Shown piece after piece: positions 15,888 to 24,144 of a stretch of DNA of 37,467 nt. The notes below the pieces were generated by a model. The model did no database searches and was not told where the DNA came from. It was given only the letters and a program-made list of their open reading frames with translations. The stretch is taken from contig JAICLH010000008.1 in the NCBI GenBank assembly GCA_025927495.1, forward strand, positions 1-37,467. Direction: 5' to 3'. Origin of the DNA: Gemmatimonadaceae bacterium. Its GTDB lineage: Bacteria; Gemmatimonadota; Gemmatimonadetes; Gemmatimonadales; Gemmatimonadaceae. Position numbers and translations under genes: made by a program. Numbering within the stretch: the stretch's first letter is position 1; each line of letters begins with the position of its first letter.

Positions 15888-16214
15888 GTGCCCCACCTCC
15901 CCCTCTGCGCTGGAATCTGCAAGCTGTCCATTGCCGGTTGCGGATGCAAGACGCGCGCGCGCCGACTCCGCTTGCCGCGCCCCATCACCGGTTCCAAGTT
16001 ACGCCCGGCAGATCAATCGGCAGGGAACGCAGGGCATTCCGTCGCAGTTCGTGCAAATGATCCCTTACTCCTCACGACCATCGCGCTTGCCGGCGTCGTG
16101 GAAAAGTCGACCCCCCGGCGGCGCTAGGCAGGGCCGAGTGAGCAAAACGCAACTGGCCTGGCTGAGCAGGCGCGGCCTCGACGTGGGTCGCGCTCTCGCC
16201 GCTAGATTCAACGC
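15888..16214. other. divergent intergenic region between the nadC-like operon and the MFS gene
   Basis: About 327 bases with no credible ORF. Only the probable -10 of the MFS gene (16203-16208) and the SD of the nadC-like gene stand out. I found no clear promoter for the nadC-like operon and no strong palindrome. Oxygen control of cydAB, if any, is not visible here. Confidence 0.4.
16203..16208 (+). promoter_or_regulatory. -10 element of the MFS gene, leaderless architecture
   Basis: TAGATT is followed by six bases (CAACGC) and then the GTG start at 16215. The -35 is weak (TCGACG at 16178, 19 bases away). The spacing is the same as at the PHP gene, placing the expected RNA 5' end on the start codon. 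Confidence 0.4.
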
Positions 16215-17534
16215 GTGACTTCCCGCATCAGCACGCAGGTCCAGAAATTCAGGTCGGGTGAACCCGGCAAGTTGAGCGTCCTCATGGCGACCGCTTTTGT
16301 CGACATGGTGGGCGCGCTCATGATCTTGCCGCTGATGCCGTTCTATGCGGAAAAGTTCGGGGCGAGCGACTTCATGGTCATGGTGCTCGTCTCGGCGTTC
16401 TCGGCGATGCAACTGGTGAGCGCGCCGCTGTGGGGCCGCGTGTCCGATCGATACGGCAGGAAGCCCGCGCTCCTCATCGGCCTCGGCGCGTCAGCGATCG
16501 CGTACGTCGTTTTCGCGTATGCCGATTCCTACTGGCTGTTGCTGCTGTCGAGGGCCGTGCAAGGCGCCGGGGGCGGGACCACCGCCGTGATCCAGGCGTA
16601 CGTCACGGACAGCGTCGAACCGCGCACTCGCGCGAAAGGATTGGGGTGGCTGTCGGCGGCGACCAACGCCGGTGTTGTGTTAGGCCCGGCGCTCGGATCG
16701 TGGTCGAAGCAGTTCGGGGGCGACCACGGTCCTGGTCTCGTCGCGGCGGTCCTCTGCGTGCTGAACGTCATATTCGCGGCCAGGTTCCTCGTCGAGTCGC
16801 GCGTGGTTTCAGCCGCGGATCGCGCGCGGCCCAGGAGCGGCAACACGACGGTCAAAGCCGTGGCGCGCGTTGCGTCGTGGCATCACATGGGCGAGCCGGC
16901 ATCCCGTCTCGTTTGGATGTACTCGATCGGCATCGGCGCGTTCTACGGCGTCAATGCCCTGATCACCCTGTATCTCGGTCGCGCGTTCAACGTGACGGCC
17001 GAGTCGATCGGTCCGTTCTACTCGTACATCGGCGCGCTCAACATCTTTTTCCGGCTCATTGTGTTAGGCAAGGCGGTCGACACGCTGGGCGAGATGCGCA
17101 CGTCACGATTCGGCGCGTCGATCCTGGCGCTGGGGCTCGCGGCCATCCCGCTCACGGCGCCGGTGGCCATCCCGCACCTGAGGTATCTGACGATCGCGCT
17201 CGCGCTCGCGCTGATTCCACTCGGCACGGCGCTCAACTTCCCGTGCGTGACGGCCACGTTGTCCCGCGTCGTGAACGACGAGGACCGAGGTCTGTACATG
17301 GGCGTGCAGCAGACGTACGGCGGCCTTGCACGCGTTCTCTATCCGTTAGCCGCCGGTGCCGCGTCGGATCACTTCGGCGTCGGCGCGCCATTCTGGTTGT
17401 CCGCGTTGCTCGTCGCCAGCACGATCCTCATCGGCAAGAACCTGGATCGATTTACGCGCACGACAGGGGAGCATCCCGTTCAATCGTCCACCGTTAGCGA
17501 GGCTGTCAAGGAAACGCCCGTGATCGCTGAATAG
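16215..17534 (+). CDS. MFS transporter, DHA1-like exporter
   Basis: A 439-residue transporter with 12 predicted membrane segments. Motif A reads GRVSDRYGRKPALLIG between segments 2 and 3, and the segment-5 region NAGVVLGPALGSW resembles motif C of drug:proton antiporters. This supports the DHA1/TetA-like group, exporting small molecules using the proton gradient. The substrate is unknown. GTG 16215 is likely since it begins at the soluble N-terminal tail of about 25 residues, and no SD fits. It faces the divergent nadC-like operon and converges on the ABC permease gene. Confidence 0.88.
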   Translation: MTSRISTQVQKFRSGEPGKLSVLMATAFVDMVGALMILPLMPFYAEKFGASDFMVMVLVSAFSAMQLVSAPLWGRVSDRYGRKPALLIGLGASAIAYVVFAYADSYWLLLLSRAVQGAGGGTTAVIQAYVTDSVEPRTRAKGLGWLSAATNAGVVLGPALGSWSKQFGGDHGPGLVAAVLCVLNVIFAARFLVESRVVSAADRARPRSGNTTVKAVARVASWHHMGEPASRLVWMYSIGIGAFYGVNALITLYLGRAFNVTAESIGPFYSYIGALNIFFRLIVLGKAVDTLGEMRTSRFGASILALGLAAIPLTAPVAIPHLRYLTIALALALIPLGTALNFPCVTATLSRVVNDEDRGLYMGVQQTYGGLARVLYPLAAGAASDHFGVGAPFWLSALLVASTILIGKNLDRFTRTTGEHPVQSSTVSEAVKETPVIAE

Positions 17535-17661
17535 CTGCGACGCCGCGGGCCTTCGCCGCTCCAGTAGGTCTCACGTATGTTGTCTGTTCGTGTCCGGCCT
17601 CGTCCGCTCTCACCGTCGTGAGACTTTCATCTTCGCTGGGGTGGATTCCCCAGACCTCGCC

Positions 17662-19341
17662 TTACTGAATCACCACCGCCTCCGCGCGGGACCAGCGGCC
17701 TTCCGCCCACCGCGCGATGAGCGTGATTGCGAGCACGAGCGCGATCAGCACCACGCTGAAGGCCGCCGCCGTGCCGAATGCGAAGTTGCGCAGCTGCGAA
17801 AGGATCTCCATTGAGATCGGGCGATTCGCCTGCGTAAAGAGGACGATGCTGGCTACGAATTCGCCGACCGCGGCGATGGCGGCGAGCATCGCGCCCGCAA
17901 CGAGGCCCGGCCGCGACGCGGGCAGCACAACCCGCCGCATGGTCAGCCACCAACTCGCGCCTAACCCTCGGGCCGCATCCTCGAGCGACGGGTCCATCTG
18001 TCGCAGCGATCCCTCGGTCGCGCTTGAGACCAACGGCACGCCGCGCACGAAGTACGCGAGCGGCAGAATCCAGAACGTTCCGACGAGCAGCACGCGCGCG
18101 CCAGCGAGCGACGTGCGATCGAACGTCGAGGCGAGGCCGAGGCCGATCGCCGTGCCCGGAATTGCCCACGGCAGCGCGACGAGCGTCGCCAAGAGCCATC
18201 GCATGCGGAATCGTCGTAGCACCAGCAGATACGCAGCCAGCAGGCACACGACGATGTCGAGCACCGTCGCGATCGCCGTCATCGAGACGCTGTTCCAGAT
18301 CGGAACCCAGAGGTCGCTGTTGGTCGCGAGCCGCCGGAAATTGTCGAATGTGTATTCCGGCGGCAGCACCTGCGTCGTCCATGTGCCGTCGCGAGCGAAC
18401 GCCACGAGGACGACCATCGCGTGCGGTAGCACGAGGATCACCACCAATATCACGCCGGCGATCGGCGCCAGAGCGCGCGCCGAGCGCGAATGGAGGCGCG
18501 TGCGCACGACCGAGCCTTTCGAGGACACGGCATACGTGCGACGTCGCTCGAACCAGCGCAGCAGAATGAGCGCCGCGATCGCGCCGACGGCGAGCACCGT
18601 CGTCTCGACATACGCGAGGCCCATGGCGCCGTTGAGCTTGGAGGCGACGATCTGCGTGGACAGCACACGCAGTCCGCCGCCGAAGATGTAAGGCGCCGAA
18701 AAGCTGCCGAGCGCGCTCATGAACACGAGCAGCATCGATCCGGCGATCGCCGGGGTCAGCAGCGGCAGCGTGACCCGGCGCAGGCGGAACGACCGTGACG
18801 CGCCTAACCCGGCGGCGGCTTCGTCGAGCGACGTGTCCAACCGCTCGAGACCCGCCGAGACGAACAGAAAGACGTACACGTACATCGTGTATGCATGAAC
18901 GAAGATGATCGCCCCGGCGCCGTTGAGCGTCCACGGCGCGTGGTCGAGTCCCAGCAGTGCCTGCACGCCTCGCGTCACGACGCCGCTCTCGCCATAGAGA
19001 AAGAGGAACGCGACGACGCCGACGAGTGGCGGGAGCGCCGCCGGGAGCGTGGCCACAGCGCTCAAGATGCGACGGCCGCGAAACTCGACGCGCGTGAGGA
19101 GAAAGGCCAGCGGCAAGCCGACGGCGACCGAGGCGATGACGGAACCCACCGAAATAATCAGGGTGGTGCGCAACGCCTCGATATCGGTCGGACTCGATGC
19201 AAACTGGCGCCACGACCGCAGACCATGCTCGAAGCTTCCGACGATGATGGACGCGTTCGGATAGACGACCGTCCACAGGAGCACGAGCAACACCGGGAGG
19301 GCGAACAGCCACGTGCCCTTCTCATCCGCGCGCTGGCTCAC
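17662..19341 (-). CDS. fused double-domain ABC importer permease (iron/thiamine-type)
   Basis: A 559-residue protein, two BPD_transp_1 permease domains in one chain, as in FbpB/ThiP-type transporters. About 12 hydrophobic segments. Each half carries an EAA loop that docks on the ATPase: SLDEAAAGLGASRSFRLRRV in the first and SLEDAARGLGASWWLTMRRV in the second. In both loops Leu-Gly is TTA-GGC, part of the 7-mer motif. GTG 19341 overlaps the ATPase stop (GTGA), and this start gives the proper short N-terminus; the track start at 19506 is a run-on. Substrate likely ferric iron or another small ligand, judging by the family. Confidence 0.9.
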   Translation of the reverse strand: MSQRADEKGTWLFALPVLLVLLWTVVYPNASIIVGSFEHGLRSWRQFASSPTDIEALRTTLIISVGSVIASVAVGLPLAFLLTRVEFRGRRILSAVATLPAALPPLVGVVAFLFLYGESGVVTRGVQALLGLDHAPWTLNGAGAIIFVHAYTMYVYVFLFVSAGLERLDTSLDEAAAGLGASRSFRLRRVTLPLLTPAIAGSMLLVFMSALGSFSAPYIFGGGLRVLSTQIVASKLNGAMGLAYVETTVLAVGAIAALILLRWFERRRTYAVSSKGSVVRTRLHSRSARALAPIAGVILVVILVLPHAMVVLVAFARDGTWTTQVLPPEYTFDNFRRLATNSDLWVPIWNSVSMTAIATVLDIVVCLLAAYLLVLRRFRMRWLLATLVALPWAIPGTAIGLGLASTFDRTSLAGARVLLVGTFWILPLAYFVRGVPLVSSATEGSLRQMDPSLEDAARGLGASWWLTMRRVVLPASRPGLVAGAMLAAIAAVGEFVASIVLFTQANRPISMEILSQLRNFAFGTAAAFSVVLIALVLAITLIARWAEGRWSRAEAVVIQ

Positions 19342-20399
19342 GCGACCACCGCCACAGGCTCGCGCGTGACGCGGACCCAGACGGTATCGCCGGGCTGCAC
19401 GTCGCGCACGGTGCTGTGGAGCTCGAGATCGACGTCGCCCGCCACGCCCACGCGATAGGCCAGCAACGCGCCCGCGAAGCGCCGCTCCTGCACGACACCC
19501 GGCCACGCGTCCGGCCCGTTAGGCGGAGAGAAACCGAGTGCATCGGGACGCAACACGGCCGTCGCCGGGCCGCGCGACGGCAGGTCAGGTGCGGGAGCCG
19601 CGCGCAGCGTCCGGAGATCGCCGCCTAACTGAATGGCGATGCGGTCCCCGTCCAGTGTGCCCGGCACGAGCGTCGACCGGCCGATGAACGCCGCCACGTC
19701 GCGATTCGCCGGACGATCGTACAGCGCCTCGGCGGTCCCCACTTGCAACAGGCGGCCGGCGGCCAGCAGCGCCACGCGATCGGCCACGGCGAAAGCGTCC
19801 TCCTGATCGTGCGTCACGAACAGCGCCGTCACACCGAGGCGGCGGAGCGTCGACCGGAGCTCCTCGCGGGTGCTTCGGCGCAACGTCGGATCGAGATTGG
19901 ACAACGGCTCGTCGAGCAACAGCACCGGCGGCTCGATGATTAACGCGCGAGCGAGCGCGACGCGCTGCTGCTCGCCGCCCGACAGCGATTGGATGGCCCT
20001 GCCTTCGGCATCGGCGAGACCGACGCCGGCGAGCGCCTCGGCCGCGCGCGACATCCGCTCGCTGCGCGCGACACCGCGCGCCTCGAGGCCGAACGCCACG
20101 TTCTGCCCAACGGTCAGGTGCGGAAACAGCGCGTAGTGCTGAAACACCATGCCGAACTGACGGCGTTGCGGCGGCAAGCTGGTGATGTCGCGACCGTCGA
20201 GCACCACCGCGCCGCCATCGGGAATCTCGTACCCCGCGACCATGCGCAGCGTCGTGGTTTTGCCGGAGCCGCTGGCGCCGATGAGCGCAACGAGCTCGCC
20301 CGCGGCAATCTCGAGTGACACGGCGTCCACCGCTGCACGTGCCTCGCTGAATCGGCGAGTCAGCCGATCGAGCACGAGATGCGGCGTCGCGCCGCTCAC
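19338..20399 (-). CDS. ABC importer ATP-binding protein
   Basis: A 353-residue ATPase. Walker A GASGSGKTT, Q-loop VFQHYALFPHLT, signature LSGGEQQRVALARAL, Walker B VLLLDEPLSNLD and switch FVTHDQEDA are all present. A C-terminal TOBE-like domain (residues about 250-353) resembles the FbpC/PotA group of importers. GTG 20399 overlaps the stop of the binding protein as GTGA; the track's earlier start at 20516 lies within that gene. Sits on the inner face of the membrane, driving the fused permease. Confidence 0.92.
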   Translation of the reverse strand: MSGATPHLVLDRLTRRFSEARAAVDAVSLEIAAGELVALIGASGSGKTTTLRMVAGYEIPDGGAVVLDGRDITSLPPQRRQFGMVFQHYALFPHLTVGQNVAFGLEARGVARSERMSRAAEALAGVGLADAEGRAIQSLSGGEQQRVALARALIIEPPVLLLDEPLSNLDPTLRRSTREELRSTLRRLGVTALFVTHDQEDAFAVADRVALLAAGRLLQVGTAEALYDRPANRDVAAFIGRSTLVPGTLDGDRIAIQLGGDLRTLRAAPAPDLPSRGPATAVLRPDALGFSPPNGPDAWPGVVQERRFAGALLAYRVGVAGDVDLELHSTVRDVQPGDTVWVRVTREPVAVVA

Positions 20400-21445
20400 C
20401 GCGAGCTGTTCCGGATGTGCGAGTCCCAGTACTGCATCCACTCGTCGAGATGCTGCTCCAGCATCGCGCGATCGAGGGGCATGGGTTTGATCTGGTCGCG
20501 CGCCGCACGAATCCAAGGAGGCAGCGAGTCTGCCGGAATATCGGTACGCACCGGAATGCGATAAAAGCGCTCGGCAGCGTCGAGCAGCGCGCGCTGGGAC
20601 GTGACGAACTCGTAGTATTGGCGCGCGATCGCCGGATGCTTTGCGCCTTTCACCAACGCGATCGCGTCGACCAACAACGGCGTCCCGCTGGCGGGTATCG
20701 TGTACTTCACCGGGATGTGGTATCGATCGCGCAGCATCGCCAGGTCCGGCATGTCGAACAGGGTGATCAGTCCTTCCTGCCGGCCGAGCTTCTGGTACAG
20801 AATCGTGGGGTTGAGCGTGTACTCCTTGGTCTGCGCGTCGAGCCGCTTGAGCCAGGCGTAGCCCTGGTTAGGCGTGCCGGTGTCGCGAATGCTGCGCAGG
20901 ATGATCGCGCCGAAGATCGCGCGCATGCTGCCGGACGCGATCGGATCGCGGATCAGCACCTTGCCCTTCCATTTCGGATCCAGCACGTCGTCCCAATCTT
21001 TGGGCGCGGCCGAATCGCTCACCGCCTGGCTGTTGTAGCCGATCACCTCGGGGGTGAGGTACGTGCCGTACCAGAGGTCGTTGGGATCGTGGCTGTCAGC
21101 GGGCACTGCGTTAGCCCACGTCGGATGATAGGGCGCGAGCAGTCCTTCGCGGCCGGCGCGCTCGAAAATTTCCTCGGGTGCGCCGAACCAGATGTCGGCT
21201 TGCGGATTCGCTTTCTCGCTGCGCAGCCGGTCGATGATGTCCTGCGATCCCATATCCACCGACTGCACGTCGATGTCGGGATGCGCCGCCTCGAATTCCT
21301 TCTCGTAAAACGACAGCAGGTCATTCCCGTGCGGCGAGTACACGGTGAGCACCGTGCGATGCGGACCCCGCTGGCACGCCGCGACGACGAGCGACGCCAG
21401 CACCGCGCTGACGAGCTGCGCAACGCGCCGCCGCCGGATGGGCAT
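20396..21445 (-). CDS. periplasmic binding lipoprotein of the ABC importer
   Basis: A 349-residue family-1 extracellular binding protein. The signal has a basic start PIRRRR, a hydrophobic core and lipobox LVVAAC, so it is lipid-anchored. VLTVYSPHGNDLLSFYEKEF and ADIWFGAPEEIFERA are typical of the ferric-iron (FbpA) and related binding proteins; WKGKVLIRDPIASGSM is another family motif. Candidate iron-binding tyrosines are present but the motif is not certain, so a phosphonate- or thiamine-like ligand remains possible. GTG 21448 or ATG 21445 can start it (GTGATG over the upstream TGA); I use ATG. Translationally coupled to both neighbours. Confidence 0.85.
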   Translation of the reverse strand: MPIRRRRVAQLVSAVLASLVVAACQRGPHRTVLTVYSPHGNDLLSFYEKEFEAAHPDIDVQSVDMGSQDIIDRLRSEKANPQADIWFGAPEEIFERAGREGLLAPYHPTWANAVPADSHDPNDLWYGTYLTPEVIGYNSQAVSDSAAPKDWDDVLDPKWKGKVLIRDPIASGSMRAIFGAIILRSIRDTGTPNQGYAWLKRLDAQTKEYTLNPTILYQKLGRQEGLITLFDMPDLAMLRDRYHIPVKYTIPASGTPLLVDAIALVKGAKHPAIARQYYEFVTSQRALLDAAERFYRIPVRTDIPADSLPPWIRAARDQIKPMPLDRAMLEQHLDEWMQYWDSHIRNSSR

Positions 21446-24060
21446 CACCGAGGTGTCGGTGCGCCGTCCGCGGCGCCGACCGCGCGCGGCGCCTCACCCA
21501 CGCCTAACAGATTGAGGAAGAGCCGCGATGCGCCGGGATTCCCCGCCGGCAGCTGCCGGAACAGGGACAGCGTGGTGTACACGTACGTGCCCGCGCCCAG
21601 CCGCGTCTCGAGAATCGCGCCCGAGTTGGGCGGCTCGCCGGGATCGTTCATCGACAGCGGCGTAGTGTAGTGCGAGTCGATCGTCGACGGCATGTACAAC
21701 GACCGCTCCTGCACCCACCCCGTCCAGTCGTCCGCCGTAATACGGTTGGGCCACGTGAGGACCGGATCGTTCGGCACGAGGATCCGGACCGGCGCGTTCT
21801 CGTCGGTCACACGGTTGGCCGGGCGTGCGAGTGAAATGGGATACGGCAGGCGACCCGGCGCCGTCATCTCGTACTGGCCGTACTGCACGACCATCGTCCC
21901 ACCATGCCGCACCCAGTCGAGCAGCCGCGCGTTCGCGGCCGCGAGCTCCGGGTGTGCCTCGTACGCGCGCGTGCCGATCACCACGGTGGTGAACGGTGAC
22001 AGGTCGACCGTCGTCAAACGTGCCGGATCGATGACCGTGAGTGGAACGCCTAACTCCTGGAGCATCGGCGCCACGTTGTCGCCCACGCCGCGCACGTACG
22101 CGACGTCGAGACGCGGCGGCAGCGTCGCGTCCACCGCCTCCACGGTGACCGCGGCACGACGATAGAGCTTCTGTGGCCGAATGTGCGCGTACTCGATGGC
22201 CTCGTATCCGATCGCAAACGTATCGCCACCGCTGCGCGCGAGCGCGGCAATCTCGTAATGCCCGGGTGTCAGTTGACCGGTGATCGAAAACGACACCGTC
22301 GCGGTCGCGTCGAAGCCGCCGAGGTGCGCGGTGCGCGAGCTCGAATCGGCGTGCAGGCCGGTCGGCAGTGTCAACGACACCTGCACGTCGCGCGGTTGGG
22401 TTACCCCGGCGGTCAGGTGTACCTGCACGGTTCGGTTCAGCGGCGTGTTGGCGCGCGCGAGCTCCATCGTATGATCGAGTGTCACCGCGACCGCGGGTAC
22501 GACCATGAGCGGTCGTTCGACGGCGCCCCGTACCGGGTCGCCGTATCGGCGCACGACGGGGACGTCGGTCACGACCTGTCCTCCGTCTAACGCAACGCGG
22601 ACGCGGACGCCCGCGTCGCGCACATCGTCGGACCGGCCATCGATCGGCACGCTGAACATGTCGCCGCGGCGCGGCGTCGCCAGCCACCACGGTTGCGACA
22701 GCGAGTCGCCGCGTACGTACACGGTATCCGTACGCGCGCTGTCGGGGGCGATCACCGCTTCGTGACCGGTGGGTGCCGACCCCGCGCCGCGAGTCAGCGC
22801 GGCGTCCATCGGAGAAGCCGACTCGATGGACACGCGCCCGCTGCCACGATTGTAGACGGTGACCTCGACCGGGATCGAGTCGCCTAACGCGACCTCGTCG
22901 CGCTGCACCGTGGCCTCGATGGCAATCCCGCGCGCCATGAGCAGCGCCCGCGTCACACGCTGGAGGCCGTCGCTGACCGACACGAGGACGTCGCCGTTCA
23001 TCGACTGCCTTGCCGCCTGTGCGTCCGCCGCGAGCTGCGCGAGCGCTGCGTGTGCCCGCTCGAGCGCGGGCACCCCGGTCGCCGGATCGTAGAGGCTGAG
23101 CGACCGCCGCGCGTCCGATGTGGCAGCGACGAGCCGCTCCACCGCGGTCTTGTCCGCGGGACGGGTGACTAACGGAAGCAGCCGCCGCCACGTAGTATCG
23201 ATGCCATCGAAGATCGAGCGCTCGCGCTTGGCATCCGCAGGCGCCCCCCGAGCGCGCGACGCCTCCCGGGCGAGGGAGCCGGTCTGCGCACCCAGACGCG
23301 CGATCACACCGAATCCCTGCGACTTGTGCTGCGACCGGCTCTCCGCCGCGATCTCGGCGAATGACTTGCCTAACACCGGGTCGAGTTCACCGGCGTTGTA
23401 GGTGAACGTCGCCCCTTCGCCGTTGAAATAGGACCGCGCGCGATAGAATTTCAGCGGCGCCCAGGCGCCGTACCCGGCCGTCGCCGACCGCGGAAACCGC
23501 ACCGTGTCCATCGCCGCGTCGTACGCTTCGCGCGCGACGATGCCCGCGACCTGGTGTTGGCCATGGCCGTCACGCGGTGTGCCCGAGAACACCGAGACGA
23601 TCACCTGCGGCCGGAAGGCGCGGACGACCGTCACGACATCCTCGAGCACCGAGTCGTGCGGCCAGTGCTCGAACGACTCGGCGCTGGTCTTGGAAAACCC
23701 GAAGTCGTACGCCCGGGTGAAGTACTGATGGGCGCCGTCGATCCGGCGTGCGGCCAACAATTCCTCGGTGCGAATGACGCCTAACGCGTCGCCCAGCTCG
23801 TCGCCGATGAGATTCTGGCCGCCGTCGCCGCGGGTGAGCGAGAGATAGGCGACGTCGACGTGATGCCCCCGCGTGAGCCAGGTGATGAGACGGGTGTCTT
23901 CATCATCCGGATGGGCGCCGATCACGAGAACCCGCACCGCCACCGGCAATCCTTCGACGAGTTGTCCGAGCGCGGCGGCGCCGCGGTCCTGCGCCTGCAC
24001 TGGATGCAGGGCTCCCACGGCGGTCAGAGCAAGCGCAACGATGGCGTGGCGTACGTGCAT
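21445..24060 (-). CDS. exported PIG-L/LmbE-family deacetylase-like protein
   Basis: An 871-residue protein. A Sec signal (residues 1-23, ending VQA-QD) is followed by a PIG-L domain with metal motif AHPDDE and the later DGHGQHQVAG. PIG-L enzymes are zinc deacetylases of N-acetylglucosaminyl groups or similar. The C-terminal half has a beta-sandwich (NEW3-like) region and a glutamine-amidotransferase-like end around VIGTRAYEAHPELAAANARLLDWV. I chose ATG 24060 for the signal peptide; the track start is 20 codons upstream. It overlaps the binding protein (TGATG), so it belongs to the importer operon, and follows sucA by 84 bases. Periplasmic action on a glycoconjugate or ligand chelator is inferred. 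Confidence 0.82.
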   Translation of the reverse strand: MHVRHAIVALALTAVGALHPVQAQDRGAAALGQLVEGLPVAVRVLVIGAHPDDEDTRLITWLTRGHHVDVAYLSLTRGDGGQNLIGDELGDALGVIRTEELLAARRIDGAHQYFTRAYDFGFSKTSAESFEHWPHDSVLEDVVTVVRAFRPQVIVSVFSGTPRDGHGQHQVAGIVAREAYDAAMDTVRFPRSATAGYGAWAPLKFYRARSYFNGEGATFTYNAGELDPVLGKSFAEIAAESRSQHKSQGFGVIARLGAQTGSLAREASRARGAPADAKRERSIFDGIDTTWRRLLPLVTRPADKTAVERLVAATSDARRSLSLYDPATGVPALERAHAALAQLAADAQAARQSMNGDVLVSVSDGLQRVTRALLMARGIAIEATVQRDEVALGDSIPVEVTVYNRGSGRVSIESASPMDAALTRGAGSAPTGHEAVIAPDSARTDTVYVRGDSLSQPWWLATPRRGDMFSVPIDGRSDDVRDAGVRVRVALDGGQVVTDVPVVRRYGDPVRGAVERPLMVVPAVAVTLDHTMELARANTPLNRTVQVHLTAGVTQPRDVQVSLTLPTGLHADSSSRTAHLGGFDATATVSFSITGQLTPGHYEIAALARSGGDTFAIGYEAIEYAHIRPQKLYRRAAVTVEAVDATLPPRLDVAYVRGVGDNVAPMLQELGVPLTVIDPARLTTVDLSPFTTVVIGTRAYEAHPELAAANARLLDWVRHGGTMVVQYGQYEMTAPGRLPYPISLARPANRVTDENAPVRILVPNDPVLTWPNRITADDWTGWVQERSLYMPSTIDSHYTTPLSMNDPGEPPNSGAILETRLGAGTYVYTTLSLFRQLPAGNPGASRLFLNLLGVGEAPRAVGAADGAPTPR

Positions 24061-24144
24061 AGGTCCGAGGCACCGAGTGATGAACGAGCGCCGCCACCGC
24101 TTTGGGCCGTGTCGGGCCAACGTCTAACGGACGCGCACCGGCGC

